From Thalassolituus sp034111725 (GTDB lineage: Bacteria > Pseudomonadota > Gammaproteobacteria > Pseudomonadales > Oceanobacteraceae), in NCBI RefSeq assembly GCF_034111725.1, contig NZ_JAWUWR010000033.1:51634-115633 (forward strand): a DNA stretch of 64,000 nt, read 5' to 3'. The position numbers and the translations under genes were made by a program. The notes below the pieces were generated by a model, which searched no databases, was not told the DNA's origin, and saw only the letters and a list, made by a program, of their open reading frames with translations. Below, in pieces: positions 25,788 through 34,429 of this stretch. The first letter of the stretch is position 1. Each line of letters begins with the position of its first letter.

Positions 25788-26870
25788 TTACGCTTCTTCT
25801 GTTAAACGTCCGTGTTCCACGTGGAACACTTTACTGGCAACGGGCTGCCATACATCGGTCAGCTTGTCTTTATCGATGCTGGTAATAAAGACCTGACATT
25901 TTAAATCTTCTAGCAGTTTGCATAAAGCAAAACGGTGCTTTTCATCCAATTCTGACGCGAGATCATCCACCAGGTAGATGGTGCGTCGATCACTCTCTTG
26001 TTGAAACAATGAACCTTGAGCAATCTTAAGAGCCGCCACCACTGTTTTTTGCTGTCCGCGCGATAAGATCTCGGCGGCTGGTTGCTTGTCGCACTTAATG
26101 CGCAGCTCCGCTCTGTGTGGCCCTGACTGAGTGTACCCTAAAGCGAGATCTCGTTCTTGCTGACGTGCTAGTACATCGCCCAGTTCCGAATCTTTGTCCC
26201 ATCCCGGAAAATACGCCAAGGTGACATCTACATCAGGATCAAGAGCGGTGAGAATACGCTCAAATTCGGGTTTAAAACGCTTAAGGTAGTCTCTTCTATG
26301 TTTGTCGATGGTAAGGGCGCTCTCAACAAATCCAGCGTTCCAAACGTTCAACCATTCGCTCTCTTTTTGCTTGAGAACGGCATTGCGTTGTTTCAGCTGT
26401 TTGCGGAAGGTCTTCCATTGATCCATGAAGCCGTGTTCCCCGTGGAACACTCCCCAATCAATAAACTGTCGGCGCTCTTCTGGAGAGCCAGCCAGTAACT
26501 TGAATGTATTTGGCTCTATGATCTGAACCGGTAACCAATGTGCCGCTTCGGCCTGAGACGTGAGAACAGAACCATTTTGCTTCAACAAATGATCCCCTCC
26601 CTTTAAGCGCAAACTATCTAGCTCGCACTCGCCGCGATGCAGGTCTTCAACACTCATGCGCAATTCCATGCGATCAGCATCGTGACTCATAACATGTTTA
26701 AGCTGAGAGGTACGAAATGACTTACCAGCGGCCATAACAGCAATGGCTTCGAGTATGCTCGTCTTGCCAGAACCGTTCTCGCCATAAATGAAATTAACCC
26801 CGCTATGCGGGGTTATGGTCAGCGGCTGTAAGTTTCGCACGCCGCTGATTTGAAGTTGCCGAATAGGCAT
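25788..26870 (-). CDS. recF: DNA replication and repair protein RecF
   Basis: RecF helps load RecA at gaps. The 360-residue SMC-like ATPase has Walker A GENGSGKT (about 30-37), an ABC signature SRGQQKTVV and Walker B TIYLVDDLASELD. It follows dnaN closely (14 bp). The coding sequence is unusual in containing one perfect and one near-perfect parS palindrome (25813-25828 and 26434-26449), which constrain the codons of the FHVEHG and FHGEHG segments. Confidence 0.96.
   Translation of the reverse strand: MPIRQLQISGVRNLQPLTITPHSGVNFIYGENGSGKTSILEAIAVMAAGKSFRTSQLKHVMSHDADRMELRMSVEDLHRGECELDSLRLKGGDHLLKQNGSVLTSQAEAAHWLPVQIIEPNTFKLLAGSPEERRQFIDWGVFHGEHGFMDQWKTFRKQLKQRNAVLKQKESEWLNVWNAGFVESALTIDKHRRDYLKRFKPEFERILTALDPDVDVTLAYFPGWDKDSELGDVLARQQERDLALGYTQSGPHRAELRIKCDKQPAAEILSRGQQKTVVAALKIAQGSLFQQESDRRTIYLVDDLASELDEKHRFALCKLLEDLKCQVFITSIDKDKLTDVWQPVASKVFHVEHGRLTEEA
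25813..25828. other. parS: parS centromere site (perfect)
   Basis: TGTTCCACGTGGAACA is the 16-bp perfect palindrome recognised by chromosomal ParB in pseudomonads and relatives. It is inside recF near its 3' end, about 3.8 kb from oriC. ParA and ParB genes are in this window. Confidence 0.92.
26434..26449. other. parS: parS centromere site (one mismatch)
   Basis: TGTTCCCCGTGGAACA differs from the consensus only at a central base. It lies within recF, 621 bp from the perfect site. A single central substitution usually leaves some ParB binding. Confidence 0.8.
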
Positions 26871-26884
26871 ATCAGGAAGTAATA

Positions 26885-27985
26885 CTACAGACGCATCGGC
26901 ATAACCACATACATGGCATCGCCGCCTTCTGGCTCTTCTAAAAGTGCGCTGCTATTGGCATCGGACAAGGTCAGCTTAACTTGCTGAGTATCCAGTACGC
27001 CCATAACGTCTTGTAAGTAAGATACGTTGAAGCCCATTTCTAAGGCGTCGCCTTTGTATTCTACGGCTACCGATTCTTCTGCTTCTTCTTGCTCTGGGTT
27101 GTTAGCAAAAACCTGCAAAACATCCGTTGCTAGCACTAAACGCACACCACGGTATTTTTCGTTAGAAAGAATCGCAGTACGGTTAAATACTTGGCGCAAT
27201 TCCAAACGATCAGCCAACATAACGTTGTTGCCGCCTTTAGGAATAACACGACCATAATCTGGGAACTTGCCGTCCACCAACTTAGAGGTGAAGGTGAAAT
27301 TCTCGGTATGGGTACGCAAGTGGTTAGTGCTTAACGAAACGCTAACAGTGGCTTCTGGATCCGTCAGCAACTTAGCCAACTCCAGCACGCCTTTGCGTGG
27401 CAGAATAATTTGCTGGGCGACTTCTGGGCCGCTAACCGCAACATGGCATGTGGCTAGACGGTGACCATCGGTTGCAACTGCGCGCAAACCGTTAGCACTC
27501 ACTTCTATCAACATGCCATTTAAGTAGTAGCGAACATCTTGCTGTGCCATGGCAAAGCTGGTGCGGTCGATAATACGACGCAGGCTGCCTTGAGCCAGAG
27601 TAAACGACTGTTCGCCAGCTATGTTGTCGACATTTGGAAATTCAGTTGCAGGCAAAGTAGACAGCGTAAAACGCGAACGACCAGAGCGTACGTTAACGCG
27701 CTGGTCATCTTGTTCCACTTCAATCTGTGCGCCATCTGGCAACGAACGACAAATATCCATCAGCTTTTTAGCAGGCACTGTAATTGCGCCTTCTTGGCCG
27801 ACTTCATCAAGCGTCACTCGTCCGACCAGTTCAACTTCAAGATCTGTACCCGTCAAAGACAGTTGCTGACCTTCTACTTCCAGCAGTACGTTAGACAGTA
27901 CTGGTAGCGTCTGACGTTTTTCCACAACGCCTGCCACCAATTGCAAAGGCCGCAGAAGGGCTTCCCTAGAGATAACGAATTTCAT
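26885..27985 (-). CDS. dnaN: DNA polymerase III sliding clamp (beta subunit)
   Basis: DnaN is the processivity clamp of the replicase. The 366-residue protein has the family length, the start MKFVISREALLRPLQ and the C-terminal MYVVMPMRL, whose MPMRL ending is a hallmark of the clamp. It sits 16 bp after dnaA and 14 bp before recF, in the standard origin operon. Confidence 0.97.
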   Translation of the reverse strand: MKFVISREALLRPLQLVAGVVEKRQTLPVLSNVLLEVEGQQLSLTGTDLEVELVGRVTLDEVGQEGAITVPAKKLMDICRSLPDGAQIEVEQDDQRVNVRSGRSRFTLSTLPATEFPNVDNIAGEQSFTLAQGSLRRIIDRTSFAMAQQDVRYYLNGMLIEVSANGLRAVATDGHRLATCHVAVSGPEVAQQIILPRKGVLELAKLLTDPEATVSVSLSTNHLRTHTENFTFTSKLVDGKFPDYGRVIPKGGNNVMLADRLELRQVFNRTAILSNEKYRGVRLVLATDVLQVFANNPEQEEAEESVAVEYKGDALEMGFNVSYLQDVMGVLDTQQVKLTLSDANSSALLEEPEGGDAMYVVMPMRL

Positions 27986-28001
27986 GATTCTCCACTCAGA
28001 T

Positions 28002-29567
28002 CTAGGTTGTCAGTGATCGCAGTAAGTTCTTATAGTCTTCCCGAACGTCTGCACTGGTTTCCTGTAATTCTTTAATTTTACGGCACGCGTGTAACACTGT
28101 GGTGTGATCTCGCCCGCCAAACAGCTCGCCAATTTCTGGCAAGCTGTGGTTGGTAAGTTCTTTACTCAGTGCCATCGCTACTTGTCTAGGACGAGCGATA
28201 GAACGGGTGCGGCGCTTAGATAATAAATCAGACATCTTGATTTTGTAATACTCAGCAACCGTTCGCTGGATATTTTCAACGCTGACCTGTTTGTCTTGTA
28301 AAGCGAGCAAATCTTTTAACGATTCTTTAATAAACGGCAGCGTAATTTCACTTCCGGTGAAGTGCGAATTCGCAACCACACGTTTTAACGCGCCCTCCAG
28401 TTCCCGTACGTTGGAACGGATCTTCTGGGCAATAAAGAATGCCGCATCGTCGGGCAGATTAACACCAGTTTGTTCTGCCTTTTTCATCAAAATGGCCACT
28501 CGTGTTTCCAGCTCTGGCGGTTCAACAGCAACTGTTAAGCCCCAACCGAAACGTGACTTTAAGCGTTCTTCTAATCCATTGATCTCTTTAGGGTAGCGAT
28601 CGCAGGTTAAAATCATTTGCTGTCCACCCTCTAACAAAGCGTTAAAGGTATGGAAAAACTCTTCTTGCGAACGTTCTTTGCCCGCAAAAAATTGAATATC
28701 GTCGATTAATAAAGCATCTAAACCACGATAAAAACGCTTAAATTCGTTAATCGCATTTAGCTGTAATGCTTTTACCATGTCTTGCACAAAGCGTTCTGAA
28801 TGCACATAAAGTACTTTTGCATTCGGATTTTTACTTTGTAGATGATTACCTACCGCATGCATTAAGTGGGTTTTACCTAAACCAACACCACCATATATAA
28901 ATAGAGGGTTGTAAGAACCACCGGCATTCTCAGCAATCTGTTTGGCTGCGGCATGGGCTAACTGGTTTGATTTACCTTCAACAAACGTTTTAAAGGTAAA
29001 TGTCGAATTCAAGAAACTCTGATGCTGAATACCACCTTCAACCTGCACATTACGTTTCGGTTTATTAGAAACCGGAGCCGACGGCATAGGATCAGTATTA
29101 AAAGAAGCCTGACCAGGCAAAATGAGATTAGAAGAAGACTGACGTCCAAACTCATTGTTGTTGCTAACAGAAGGTGATTCTTTTAACGGTGAAGATGCAA
29201 TCGGTGAAAAAGTGCTAGTTGGTTCTTCAGCTTCTACTCGAGGCGCGGCAAAAGCAAAACCTTCAACCGATGACGCCGCAGGCCGTGGTTCTGGTCTTGG
29301 CGCAGCCTGAGGACTAAACATAGGGCGTGACTCACCCGCAGTCACATCGACATGAGTGATACGACCGCCGTTAAGTTCGGATAAGATTTCTTGAATACGC
29401 TGCAGATACTTGTCTTTAACCCAATCTTTGACAAAGCGGTTAGGGGCGCTCAGAACTAACTGACCGTTTTCCGTACTCGCGATCAAAGGTCTGATCCATG
29501 TGTTGTATTGCTGCGCAGGCAACTCATGCTGTAAATGCCCAAGGCAGTCTTGCCACAAACCCGTCAC
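28002..29567 (-). CDS. dnaA: chromosomal replication initiator protein DnaA
   Basis: DnaA binds boxes in oriC and opens the duplex. Domain I is LWQDCLGHLQHELP; a Pro/Ser-rich linker covers about 80-180; the AAA+ core has Walker A GGVGLGKTH and Walker B LLIDDIQFFAG; the C-terminal box-binding helix is GRDHTTVLHACRKI. I place the start at GTG 29567, giving 521 residues with the pseudomonad-like N-terminus MTGLWQDCL. AGGGG lies 5 nt before it. In-frame upstream codons (to 29603) have no family support. A DnaA box lies 70 bp upstream, suiting autoregulation. Confidence 0.96.
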   Translation of the reverse strand: MTGLWQDCLGHLQHELPAQQYNTWIRPLIASTENGQLVLSAPNRFVKDWVKDKYLQRIQEILSELNGGRITHVDVTAGESRPMFSPQAAPRPEPRPAASSVEGFAFAAPRVEAEEPTSTFSPIASSPLKESPSVSNNNEFGRQSSSNLILPGQASFNTDPMPSAPVSNKPKRNVQVEGGIQHQSFLNSTFTFKTFVEGKSNQLAHAAAKQIAENAGGSYNPLFIYGGVGLGKTHLMHAVGNHLQSKNPNAKVLYVHSERFVQDMVKALQLNAINEFKRFYRGLDALLIDDIQFFAGKERSQEEFFHTFNALLEGGQQMILTCDRYPKEINGLEERLKSRFGWGLTVAVEPPELETRVAILMKKAEQTGVNLPDDAAFFIAQKIRSNVRELEGALKRVVANSHFTGSEITLPFIKESLKDLLALQDKQVSVENIQRTVAEYYKIKMSDLLSKRRTRSIARPRQVAMALSKELTNHSLPEIGELFGGRDHTTVLHACRKIKELQETSADVREDYKNLLRSLTT

Positions 29568-29636
29568 GGTTACCCCTGTTACTAGCGTCATCAAAGATTT
29601 CAATCGAGCCAGCCATTCTACCCAAGAGGCGACGGG

Positions 29637-30002
29637 TTATCCACAGCTATTACCGCTATTATTAAGAAAGAAATGGCCCTGTGGATAACAGACCTGACAA
29701 CTGGGGGACGAACTTGGGTACAGAATCGTGAGAATTTCTAACAAGAATTCACCTTGTGCATAAACTAGCATTCTGTACACCGCTTTTACCCAGCTCGTAC
29801 ATACGTTAAACGCACGTAGTACCGAACTTATCATTGCTGTATCTTATTGATTTATATAGGAAATTATCGGTTATTCACAGAAAAGTAGCTCTATAAGAAT
29901 AATAAATACAAACTATCTCCTCTTTCTTTAAACATCATTTCATACATATTCTTTAGTAAACAAAATTCAAAATTACGGTCAGCAAAATTGAATAGAAATT
30001 AG
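29637..30002. other. oriC: chromosomal replication origin oriC
   Basis: This region between dnaA and rpmH is gene-free. It holds four DnaA boxes: TTATCCACA at 29637-29645 (+), its inverse at 29680-29688, inverse TTATGCACA at 29755-29763, and TTATTCACA at 29871-29879 (+). A very AT-rich stretch at about 29880-30002 follows and would be the unwinding element. No GATC is present, unlike the E. coli origin. The location is the one known for pseudomonads. Confidence 0.88.
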
Positions 30003-30005
30003 CCA

Positions 30006-30034
30006 TTGCTATTACCCTTTGATTTTCATACAAT
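30006..30034 (+). promoter_or_regulatory. candidate rpmH promoter
   Basis: TTGCTA (30006-30011) and TACAAT (30029-30034) are separated by 17 bp, 49 bp before the rpmH start. Confidence 0.55.
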
Positions 30035-30082
30035 TGCCGCCCTTAAAAATTAGACCCTTTTCACTTAACGGGTGACAGTGTT

Positions 30083-30217
30083 ATGAAACGTACTTTCCAA
30101 CCAAGCGTATTAAAACGTAAGCGTACTCACGGTTTTCGTGCTCGTATGGCTACTAAAAACGGCCGATTAGTTTTGGCTCGTCGTCGTGCAAAAGGCCGTC
30201 ATAGCCTGACAGCATAA
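30083..30217 (+). CDS. rpmH: 50S ribosomal protein L34
   Basis: This 44-residue ribosomal protein starts MKRTFQPSVLKRKRTHGFRA and ends in a very basic RRRAKGRHSLTA, the whole L34 family pattern. It is the first gene to the right of oriC and 31 bp before rnpA. Confidence 0.98.
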   Translation: MKRTFQPSVLKRKRTHGFRARMATKNGRLVLARRRAKGRHSLTA

Positions 30218-30248
30218 TTGTTCGTTGAATCCCATCGAACGTCTGTGC

Positions 30249-30650
30249 ATGCCGGATTTAGCATTTCGCCGTCAATCGCGATTGTTAAAACCTGCTGAGT
30301 TTAAGCGAGTCTTCGACAACACAGCGTTGCGTGGGAGTACGGCTGACCTCTTGGTGTTAGCCGCTCCTAATGAGCAAGATCAGCCACGAATCGGATTCGT
30401 GCTGGCGAAAAAACAGATTAAGCGAGCTGTAGACCGTAATCGTGTCAAACGGCTTATCCGCGAGTCATTTCGTGCTCACCAGCACGATATTGCGGCGCTT
30501 GATCTGGTTATTCTTGCCCGATCTGGTATTACCGGACTGGACAACCAGCAAATTCGTGAGATGATCGACGCCCTCTGGTTCAGACTGAAGCAACCTCATG
30601 GCCGACAAGCAAACGGAAACCGCAACAAGCGGCGTCAAACCGGGCGCTAA
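30249..30650 (+). CDS. rnpA: ribonuclease P protein component
   Basis: RnpA is the protein cofactor of RNase P, for tRNA 5' maturation. It has the FxxxRLLKPAEFKRVF start and the RNR box KRAVDRNRVKRLIRESFR. I prefer the ATG at 30249 (133 residues, MPDLAFRRQ), which matches the family; a TTG at 30225 would add eight residues. The 3' end overlaps yidD by 53 nt, and the C-terminal tail is basic. Confidence 0.94.
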   Translation: MPDLAFRRQSRLLKPAEFKRVFDNTALRGSTADLLVLAAPNEQDQPRIGFVLAKKQIKRAVDRNRVKRLIRESFRAHQHDIAALDLVILARSGITGLDNQQIREMIDALWFRLKQPHGRQANGNRNKRRQTGR

Positions 30651-30894
30651 GGTCTTGCTGTCTTTGATAGCTGTCTATCGCTACGCCATCAGTCCTCTTT
30701 TCCCCAGCCGTTGTCGCTATTATCCTACGTGTTCTTCTTACGCTGCCGAAGCAATTCAGCGGTATGGAGCGCTTCGTGGTGGTATGCTTGCCGCGAAACG
30801 GATAGGTCGGTGTCATCCATGGGGTTCCCATGGTGTTGATCCCGTCCCCGATTTACCCACCCATTCACCTACTTGTTGTCAACGGAAACCCTGA
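30598..30894 (+). CDS. yidD: membrane protein insertion efficiency factor YidD
   Basis: This 98-residue protein has the family core YRYAISPLFPSRCRYYPTCS and a CHPWGSHGVDPVP motif. YidD helps YidC-dependent membrane insertion. It begins inside the end of rnpA, and its TGA stop is 2 nt before the yidC ATG. The gene order rnpA-yidD-yidC is conserved in bacteria. Confidence 0.95.
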   Translation: MADKQTETATSGVKPGAKVLLSLIAVYRYAISPLFPSRCRYYPTCSSYAAEAIQRYGALRGGMLAAKRIGRCHPWGSHGVDPVPDLPTHSPTCCQRKP

Positions 30895-30896
30895 TC

Positions 30897-32561
30897 ATGG
30901 ATATCCGCAGATTGGCCATATTTATTGGCCTGGCCGTTAGTACTTACTTTCTGATTTATACCTGGAATCAGGATTATGGACAGAAGAACCTGAATAACGC
31001 GCCGATTGCTAGCGCAGAAGTTACCCAAGCATCGGATGCTCCACAAACCACGGACGTTAATGAAACACCCGTTGTAGGTACAGGCGATCAACCGATTGTT
31101 GATGCACCCGTAACAGATGTTTCTGTATCAGCTGAACCAACCGGTGAGCTGATTACGGTTACTACCGATGTTCTGCAAGTCAAAATTGATCCACGCGGTG
31201 GTGAAGTAGCCGAGGTTTTATTACCGGCTTACCCACTTTCGATTGATCAACAAGACGTACCCTTCGTATTGCTAGAAAAAAACCAGCGTCGCACTTATGT
31301 TGCGCAGAGCGGTTTAGTCGGCAAAGACGGTATTGATAAGGCAGGTCCTGCGTTATATAGCGCTGCTCAAACTACCTATACTCTGTCTGACGATCAGCAA
31401 ACGGTTACCGTTGTTCTAACTCACGTTAGTGACAAAGCTAAGATTGAGAAGATCTATACTTTCCGCCGTGGTGATTATCTATTGGATATGAACTACCGCA
31501 TCACCAACACTTCCAACAGCGAATGGCAGGGTGCGTTTTATGCCCAACTAAAGCGTGATGGCTCGGAAGATCCGTCAACAGCGTCTGGCATGGGTATGAA
31601 AGCGTATCTAGGTGCGGCATTAACGACTAAAGAAGATCGCTACAAAAAAGTAAGCTTTGGTGATTTGGAAGATGATTCTTATAAATCGGTAGAAGAAGGT
31701 GGTTGGGCAGCAATGCTTCAGCACTATTTCTTATCAGCTTGGGTGCCATCGCAAGAAACTCAACACACCTACAATGGCCGTTTTGTTAAAGGTAACTATG
31801 TATTTGGTTTCTATGATGCGCCATTTACTGTAGCGGCTGGTGATACTGCCAATGTTGGTGCTCAGTTGTATGTCGGTCCTAAAGACCAAGAGCGCTTAGA
31901 GACCATAGCTCCGAACCTAAATTTAACCGTTGATTACGGTATTTTGTGGTTTATCGCTCAGCCTTTGTTCTGGTTGCTTGAGTTTATTCATGGCTTCGTC
32001 GGCAACTGGGGTGTGGCTATTATCTTGCTGACCGTGGTCATTAAAGCGGCCTTCTTTAAGCTGTCAGCGACTAGCTATCGTTCAATGGCGAATATGCGCA
32101 AAGTTGCTCCTAAGATGGCCGAAATCAAAGAAAAATTCGGCGATAACCGCGAGAAGCTTGGTCAGGAAATGATGAAGCTTTATAAAGAGGAGAAGATCAA
32201 TCCACTGGGTGGCTGCTTACCTATTTTGGTACAGATGCCAGTGTTCATCTCTTTGTATTGGGTATTGATGGAATCCGTTGAACTGCGTCAAGCGCCGTTC
32301 TTCTTATGGATTCGTGATATGTCAGTGATGGATCCGTATTTCATCCTGCCGTTGATCATGGGTGCTTCTATGTTTATTCAAATGAAGCTTAACCCAACGC
32401 CGCCAGATCCGATGCAAGCGCGTGTTATGCAATTTATGCCGGTGATTTTCACAGTGTTCTTCCTCTGGTTCCCTGCTGGTCTAGTACTGTACTGGGTTGT
32501 GAACAACGTGCTGTCGATTGCTCAGCAGTATGTGATTACTAAACAGATAGAAAATTCGTAA
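30897..32561 (+). CDS. yidC: membrane protein insertase YidC
   Basis: YidC inserts inner-membrane proteins with or without SecYEG. Its 554 residues comprise an N-terminal helix (IFIGLAVSTYFLIYTW), a large periplasmic beta-sandwich domain (about 60-330) and the insertase helices, including LGGCLPILVQMPVFISLYW. The ATG at 30897 gives the typical MDIRRLAIF N-terminus. A terminator follows. Confidence 0.96.
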   Translation: MDIRRLAIFIGLAVSTYFLIYTWNQDYGQKNLNNAPIASAEVTQASDAPQTTDVNETPVVGTGDQPIVDAPVTDVSVSAEPTGELITVTTDVLQVKIDPRGGEVAEVLLPAYPLSIDQQDVPFVLLEKNQRRTYVAQSGLVGKDGIDKAGPALYSAAQTTYTLSDDQQTVTVVLTHVSDKAKIEKIYTFRRGDYLLDMNYRITNTSNSEWQGAFYAQLKRDGSEDPSTASGMGMKAYLGAALTTKEDRYKKVSFGDLEDDSYKSVEEGGWAAMLQHYFLSAWVPSQETQHTYNGRFVKGNYVFGFYDAPFTVAAGDTANVGAQLYVGPKDQERLETIAPNLNLTVDYGILWFIAQPLFWLLEFIHGFVGNWGVAIILLTVVIKAAFFKLSATSYRSMANMRKVAPKMAEIKEKFGDNREKLGQEMMKLYKEEKINPLGGCLPILVQMPVFISLYWVLMESVELRQAPFFLWIRDMSVMDPYFILPLIMGASMFIQMKLNPTPPDPMQARVMQFMPVIFTVFFLWFPAGLVLYWVVNNVLSIAQQYVITKQIENS

Positions 32562-32585
32562 GCACTGAGTGCTGATGAGAAAATG

Positions 32586-32610
32586 AGAGGGCGCTTCGGC
32601 GCCCTTTTTT
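32586..32610 (+). terminator. Rho-independent terminator after yidC
   Basis: AGGGCGC-TTCG-GCGCCCT is followed by TTTTTATGG. Confidence 0.9.
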
Positions 32611-32672
32611 ATGGCTGTTCGTCGGGCTCATGTACAATGCCGTTTTACGACTTCTGTTTTTAAGGTACCGAT

Positions 32673-34067
32673 ATGACCAATGCCGTTCACCAAGATACCA
32701 TTGCTGCAGTGGCTACGGCTCCCGGTCGTGGTGGCGTCGGTATTATTCGTGTATCAGGCGACAAGGCGCAGGCGGTGGCACTAGCAGTGCTCGGACATCT
32801 ACCGAAACCGCGCTACGCCCATTACGGGCCGTTTAAAGCGCAAGATGGCAGCGTACTCGACGAAGGCATCGCCCTCTTCTTTCCGAATCCCAATTCCTTT
32901 ACTGGTGAAGACGTATTAGAGCTGCAAGGCCACGGTGGCCCAGTGGTATTGGATATTTTATTGAAAGAAGTGATAGCCCAAGGTTGTCGCTTGGCGCGTC
33001 CAGGCGAATTCTCCGAGCGCGCCGTCTTAAACGACAAAATGGCCTTAGCCCCAGCTGAAGCCCTTGCTGATTTGATCGACTCTGCATCAGAACAAGCAGC
33101 ACGCTGCGCATTACGCTCACTGCAAGGCGAGTTCTCCCGCCGAGTGCATAGCCTGCTCGATCAACTGATTCAATTGCGCATCTACGTTGAAGCCGCTATC
33201 GACTTTCCGGAAGAAGAAATCGACTTCCTTAACGACGGCAAGGTCAGTGCCATGCTGGCCGAAGTCGAAGCCGAGCTGGCCGCCGTTATGCGCGAAGCTA
33301 ACCAAGGTGCGATTTTACGCGAAGGCATGAACGTGGTGATTGCTGGACGCCCTAACGCGGGTAAGTCTTCACTATTGAACGCCTTGGCTGGCCAAGAGCG
33401 CGCCATCGTTACCGACATAGCCGGCACAACCCGCGACGTACTGAAAGAACACATCCACATCGACGGCATGCCGCTGCACATTATCGACACCGCTGGCTTG
33501 CGAGATGCGCCCGATGAAGTCGAAAAAATTGGGATTCAGCGCGCTTGGGACGAAATTAGCAAAGCCGATCGCGTGCTTTTGATGGTGGATAGCACCACAA
33601 CAGAGACAGATCCGGAGAAATTACTGCACGCTTTATACGACGAAAGAGGTTTAAAAGAGCAAGCAGACGATTTTTTGCAGTCAAAACGCATAACCGTGAT
33701 TCGCAACAAAGCAGACTTATCCACAGAGGTAATCGGTTTAGATATACATAAGCGCTACCCCACCATCACCTTATCGGCTAAACAAAACGCCGGTGTTGAT
33801 GTATTGCGCGAACATCTAAAAGACATCATGGGCTATAACGCCGCCAACGAAGGTGGCTTCCTCGCTCGCCGCCGTCATATCGACGCACTGAACCGCGCCA
33901 ACGACGCCGTCGCCTTTGGTCGCCAGCAATTGGATGGTATGGGCGCAGGCGAACTGCTGGCCGAAGACCTACGGATGGCGCAACAAGCATTGAACGAAAT
34001 TACCGGCGCGTTTACTGCAGATGATTTGCTTGGGGAGATCTTTGGGTCGTTTTGTATTGGGAAGTAG
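32673..34067 (+). CDS. mnmE: tRNA modification GTPase MnmE
   Basis: MnmE works with MnmG to install the 5-carboxymethylaminomethyl group on wobble U34. The 464-residue protein has the N-terminal formyl-folate domain, then G1 GRPNAGKSS, G3 DTAGLRD and G4 NKAD. The essential C-terminal CIGK is intact. In pseudomonads mnmG follows directly; here 5.4 kb intervenes. A DnaA box (33717-33725) lies inside the coding sequence, probably by chance. Confidence 0.97.
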   Translation: MTNAVHQDTIAAVATAPGRGGVGIIRVSGDKAQAVALAVLGHLPKPRYAHYGPFKAQDGSVLDEGIALFFPNPNSFTGEDVLELQGHGGPVVLDILLKEVIAQGCRLARPGEFSERAVLNDKMALAPAEALADLIDSASEQAARCALRSLQGEFSRRVHSLLDQLIQLRIYVEAAIDFPEEEIDFLNDGKVSAMLAEVEAELAAVMREANQGAILREGMNVVIAGRPNAGKSSLLNALAGQERAIVTDIAGTTRDVLKEHIHIDGMPLHIIDTAGLRDAPDEVEKIGIQRAWDEISKADRVLLMVDSTTTETDPEKLLHALYDERGLKEQADDFLQSKRITVIRNKADLSTEVIGLDIHKRYPTITLSAKQNAGVDVLREHLKDIMGYNAANEGGFLARRRHIDALNRANDAVAFGRQQLDGMGAGELLAEDLRMAQQALNEITGAFTADDLLGEIFGSFCIGK

Positions 34068-34129
34068 TGGAATAGTTTTAGCTAGTTACTAAATCCTCTT
34101 TCTCCGGATTCTTAGCAATTTTCATGTGT

Positions 34130-34155
34130 GACTCATAGTCCGTAGACTTATAGTC
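34130..34155 (+). promoter_or_regulatory. C-box operator pair for the controller-like regulator
   Basis: GACTCATAGTC (34130-34140) and GACTTATAGTC (34145-34155) are two GACT-N3-AGTC palindromes starting 15 bp apart, joined by CGTA. GACTNNNAGTC is the published C-box consensus of restriction-modification controller proteins, and the layout resembles Esp1396I-type operators. The pair ends three bases before the candidate -35. Confidence 0.82.
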
Positions 34156-34158
34156 AAC

Positions 34159-34187
34159 TAAACAGTGAAGTTCAAGTTCGACATTAT
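34159..34187 (+). promoter_or_regulatory. candidate promoter of the controller/nuclease cassette
   Basis: TAAACA (34159-34164) and CATTAT (34182-34187) have 17-bp spacing and lie immediately downstream of the C-boxes, the position expected for activation by a controller protein. Start codon 34202 is 14 nt beyond. Confidence 0.5.
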
Positions 34188-34201
34188 TTGTGGAACTAAG
34201 A

Positions 34202-34429
34202 ATGGAACAGCGGTTATTAGAGCAATTTGGGGCTCGGGTTAGAGATGCGCGTTTAGCAAAGGCGTTAAGTCAAGAGCAACTCGGAAGCTTAGCAGATCTC
34301 GATCGTACCTACGTTAGTGGTGTGGAGAGAGGTAAGAGAAACGTCTCTCTAGTTAATATCGCGAAATTAGCCAAAGCATTAGATCTACAAATGTCGCTGC
34401 TACTCGATTTTGAGGTGGCAGATGACTAG
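34202..34429 (+). CDS. XRE-family controller (C-protein-like) regulator
   Basis: The 75-residue helix-turn-helix protein spans residues about 10-65, with LSQEQLGSLADLDRTYVSGV and ERGKRNVSL; the segment LDRTYVSGVERGKRN is characteristic of restriction-modification C proteins. It is preceded by a C-box pair. It overlaps the downstream nuclease/helicase gene by 8 nt, like C and R genes in classical systems. I prefer the ATG at 34202 over GTG 34190. C proteins delay effector expression through a positive then negative loop, so that is the likely control here. Confidence 0.85.
   Translation: MEQRLLEQFGARVRDARLAKALSQEQLGSLADLDRTYVSGVERGKRNVSLVNIAKLAKALDLQMSLLLDFEVADD

Noticed and set aside
27700..27720. 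GTTCCAC in dnaN as a third parS
   Set aside because: Only one half of the palindrome is present; the second arm does not match.
33717..33725. Perfect DnaA box in mnmE
   Set aside because: A single box inside a coding sequence with no AT-rich element nearby; expected occasionally by chance. The boxes at 49539-49547 (cysD) and 40025-40033 (mnmG) are likewise treated as isolated.
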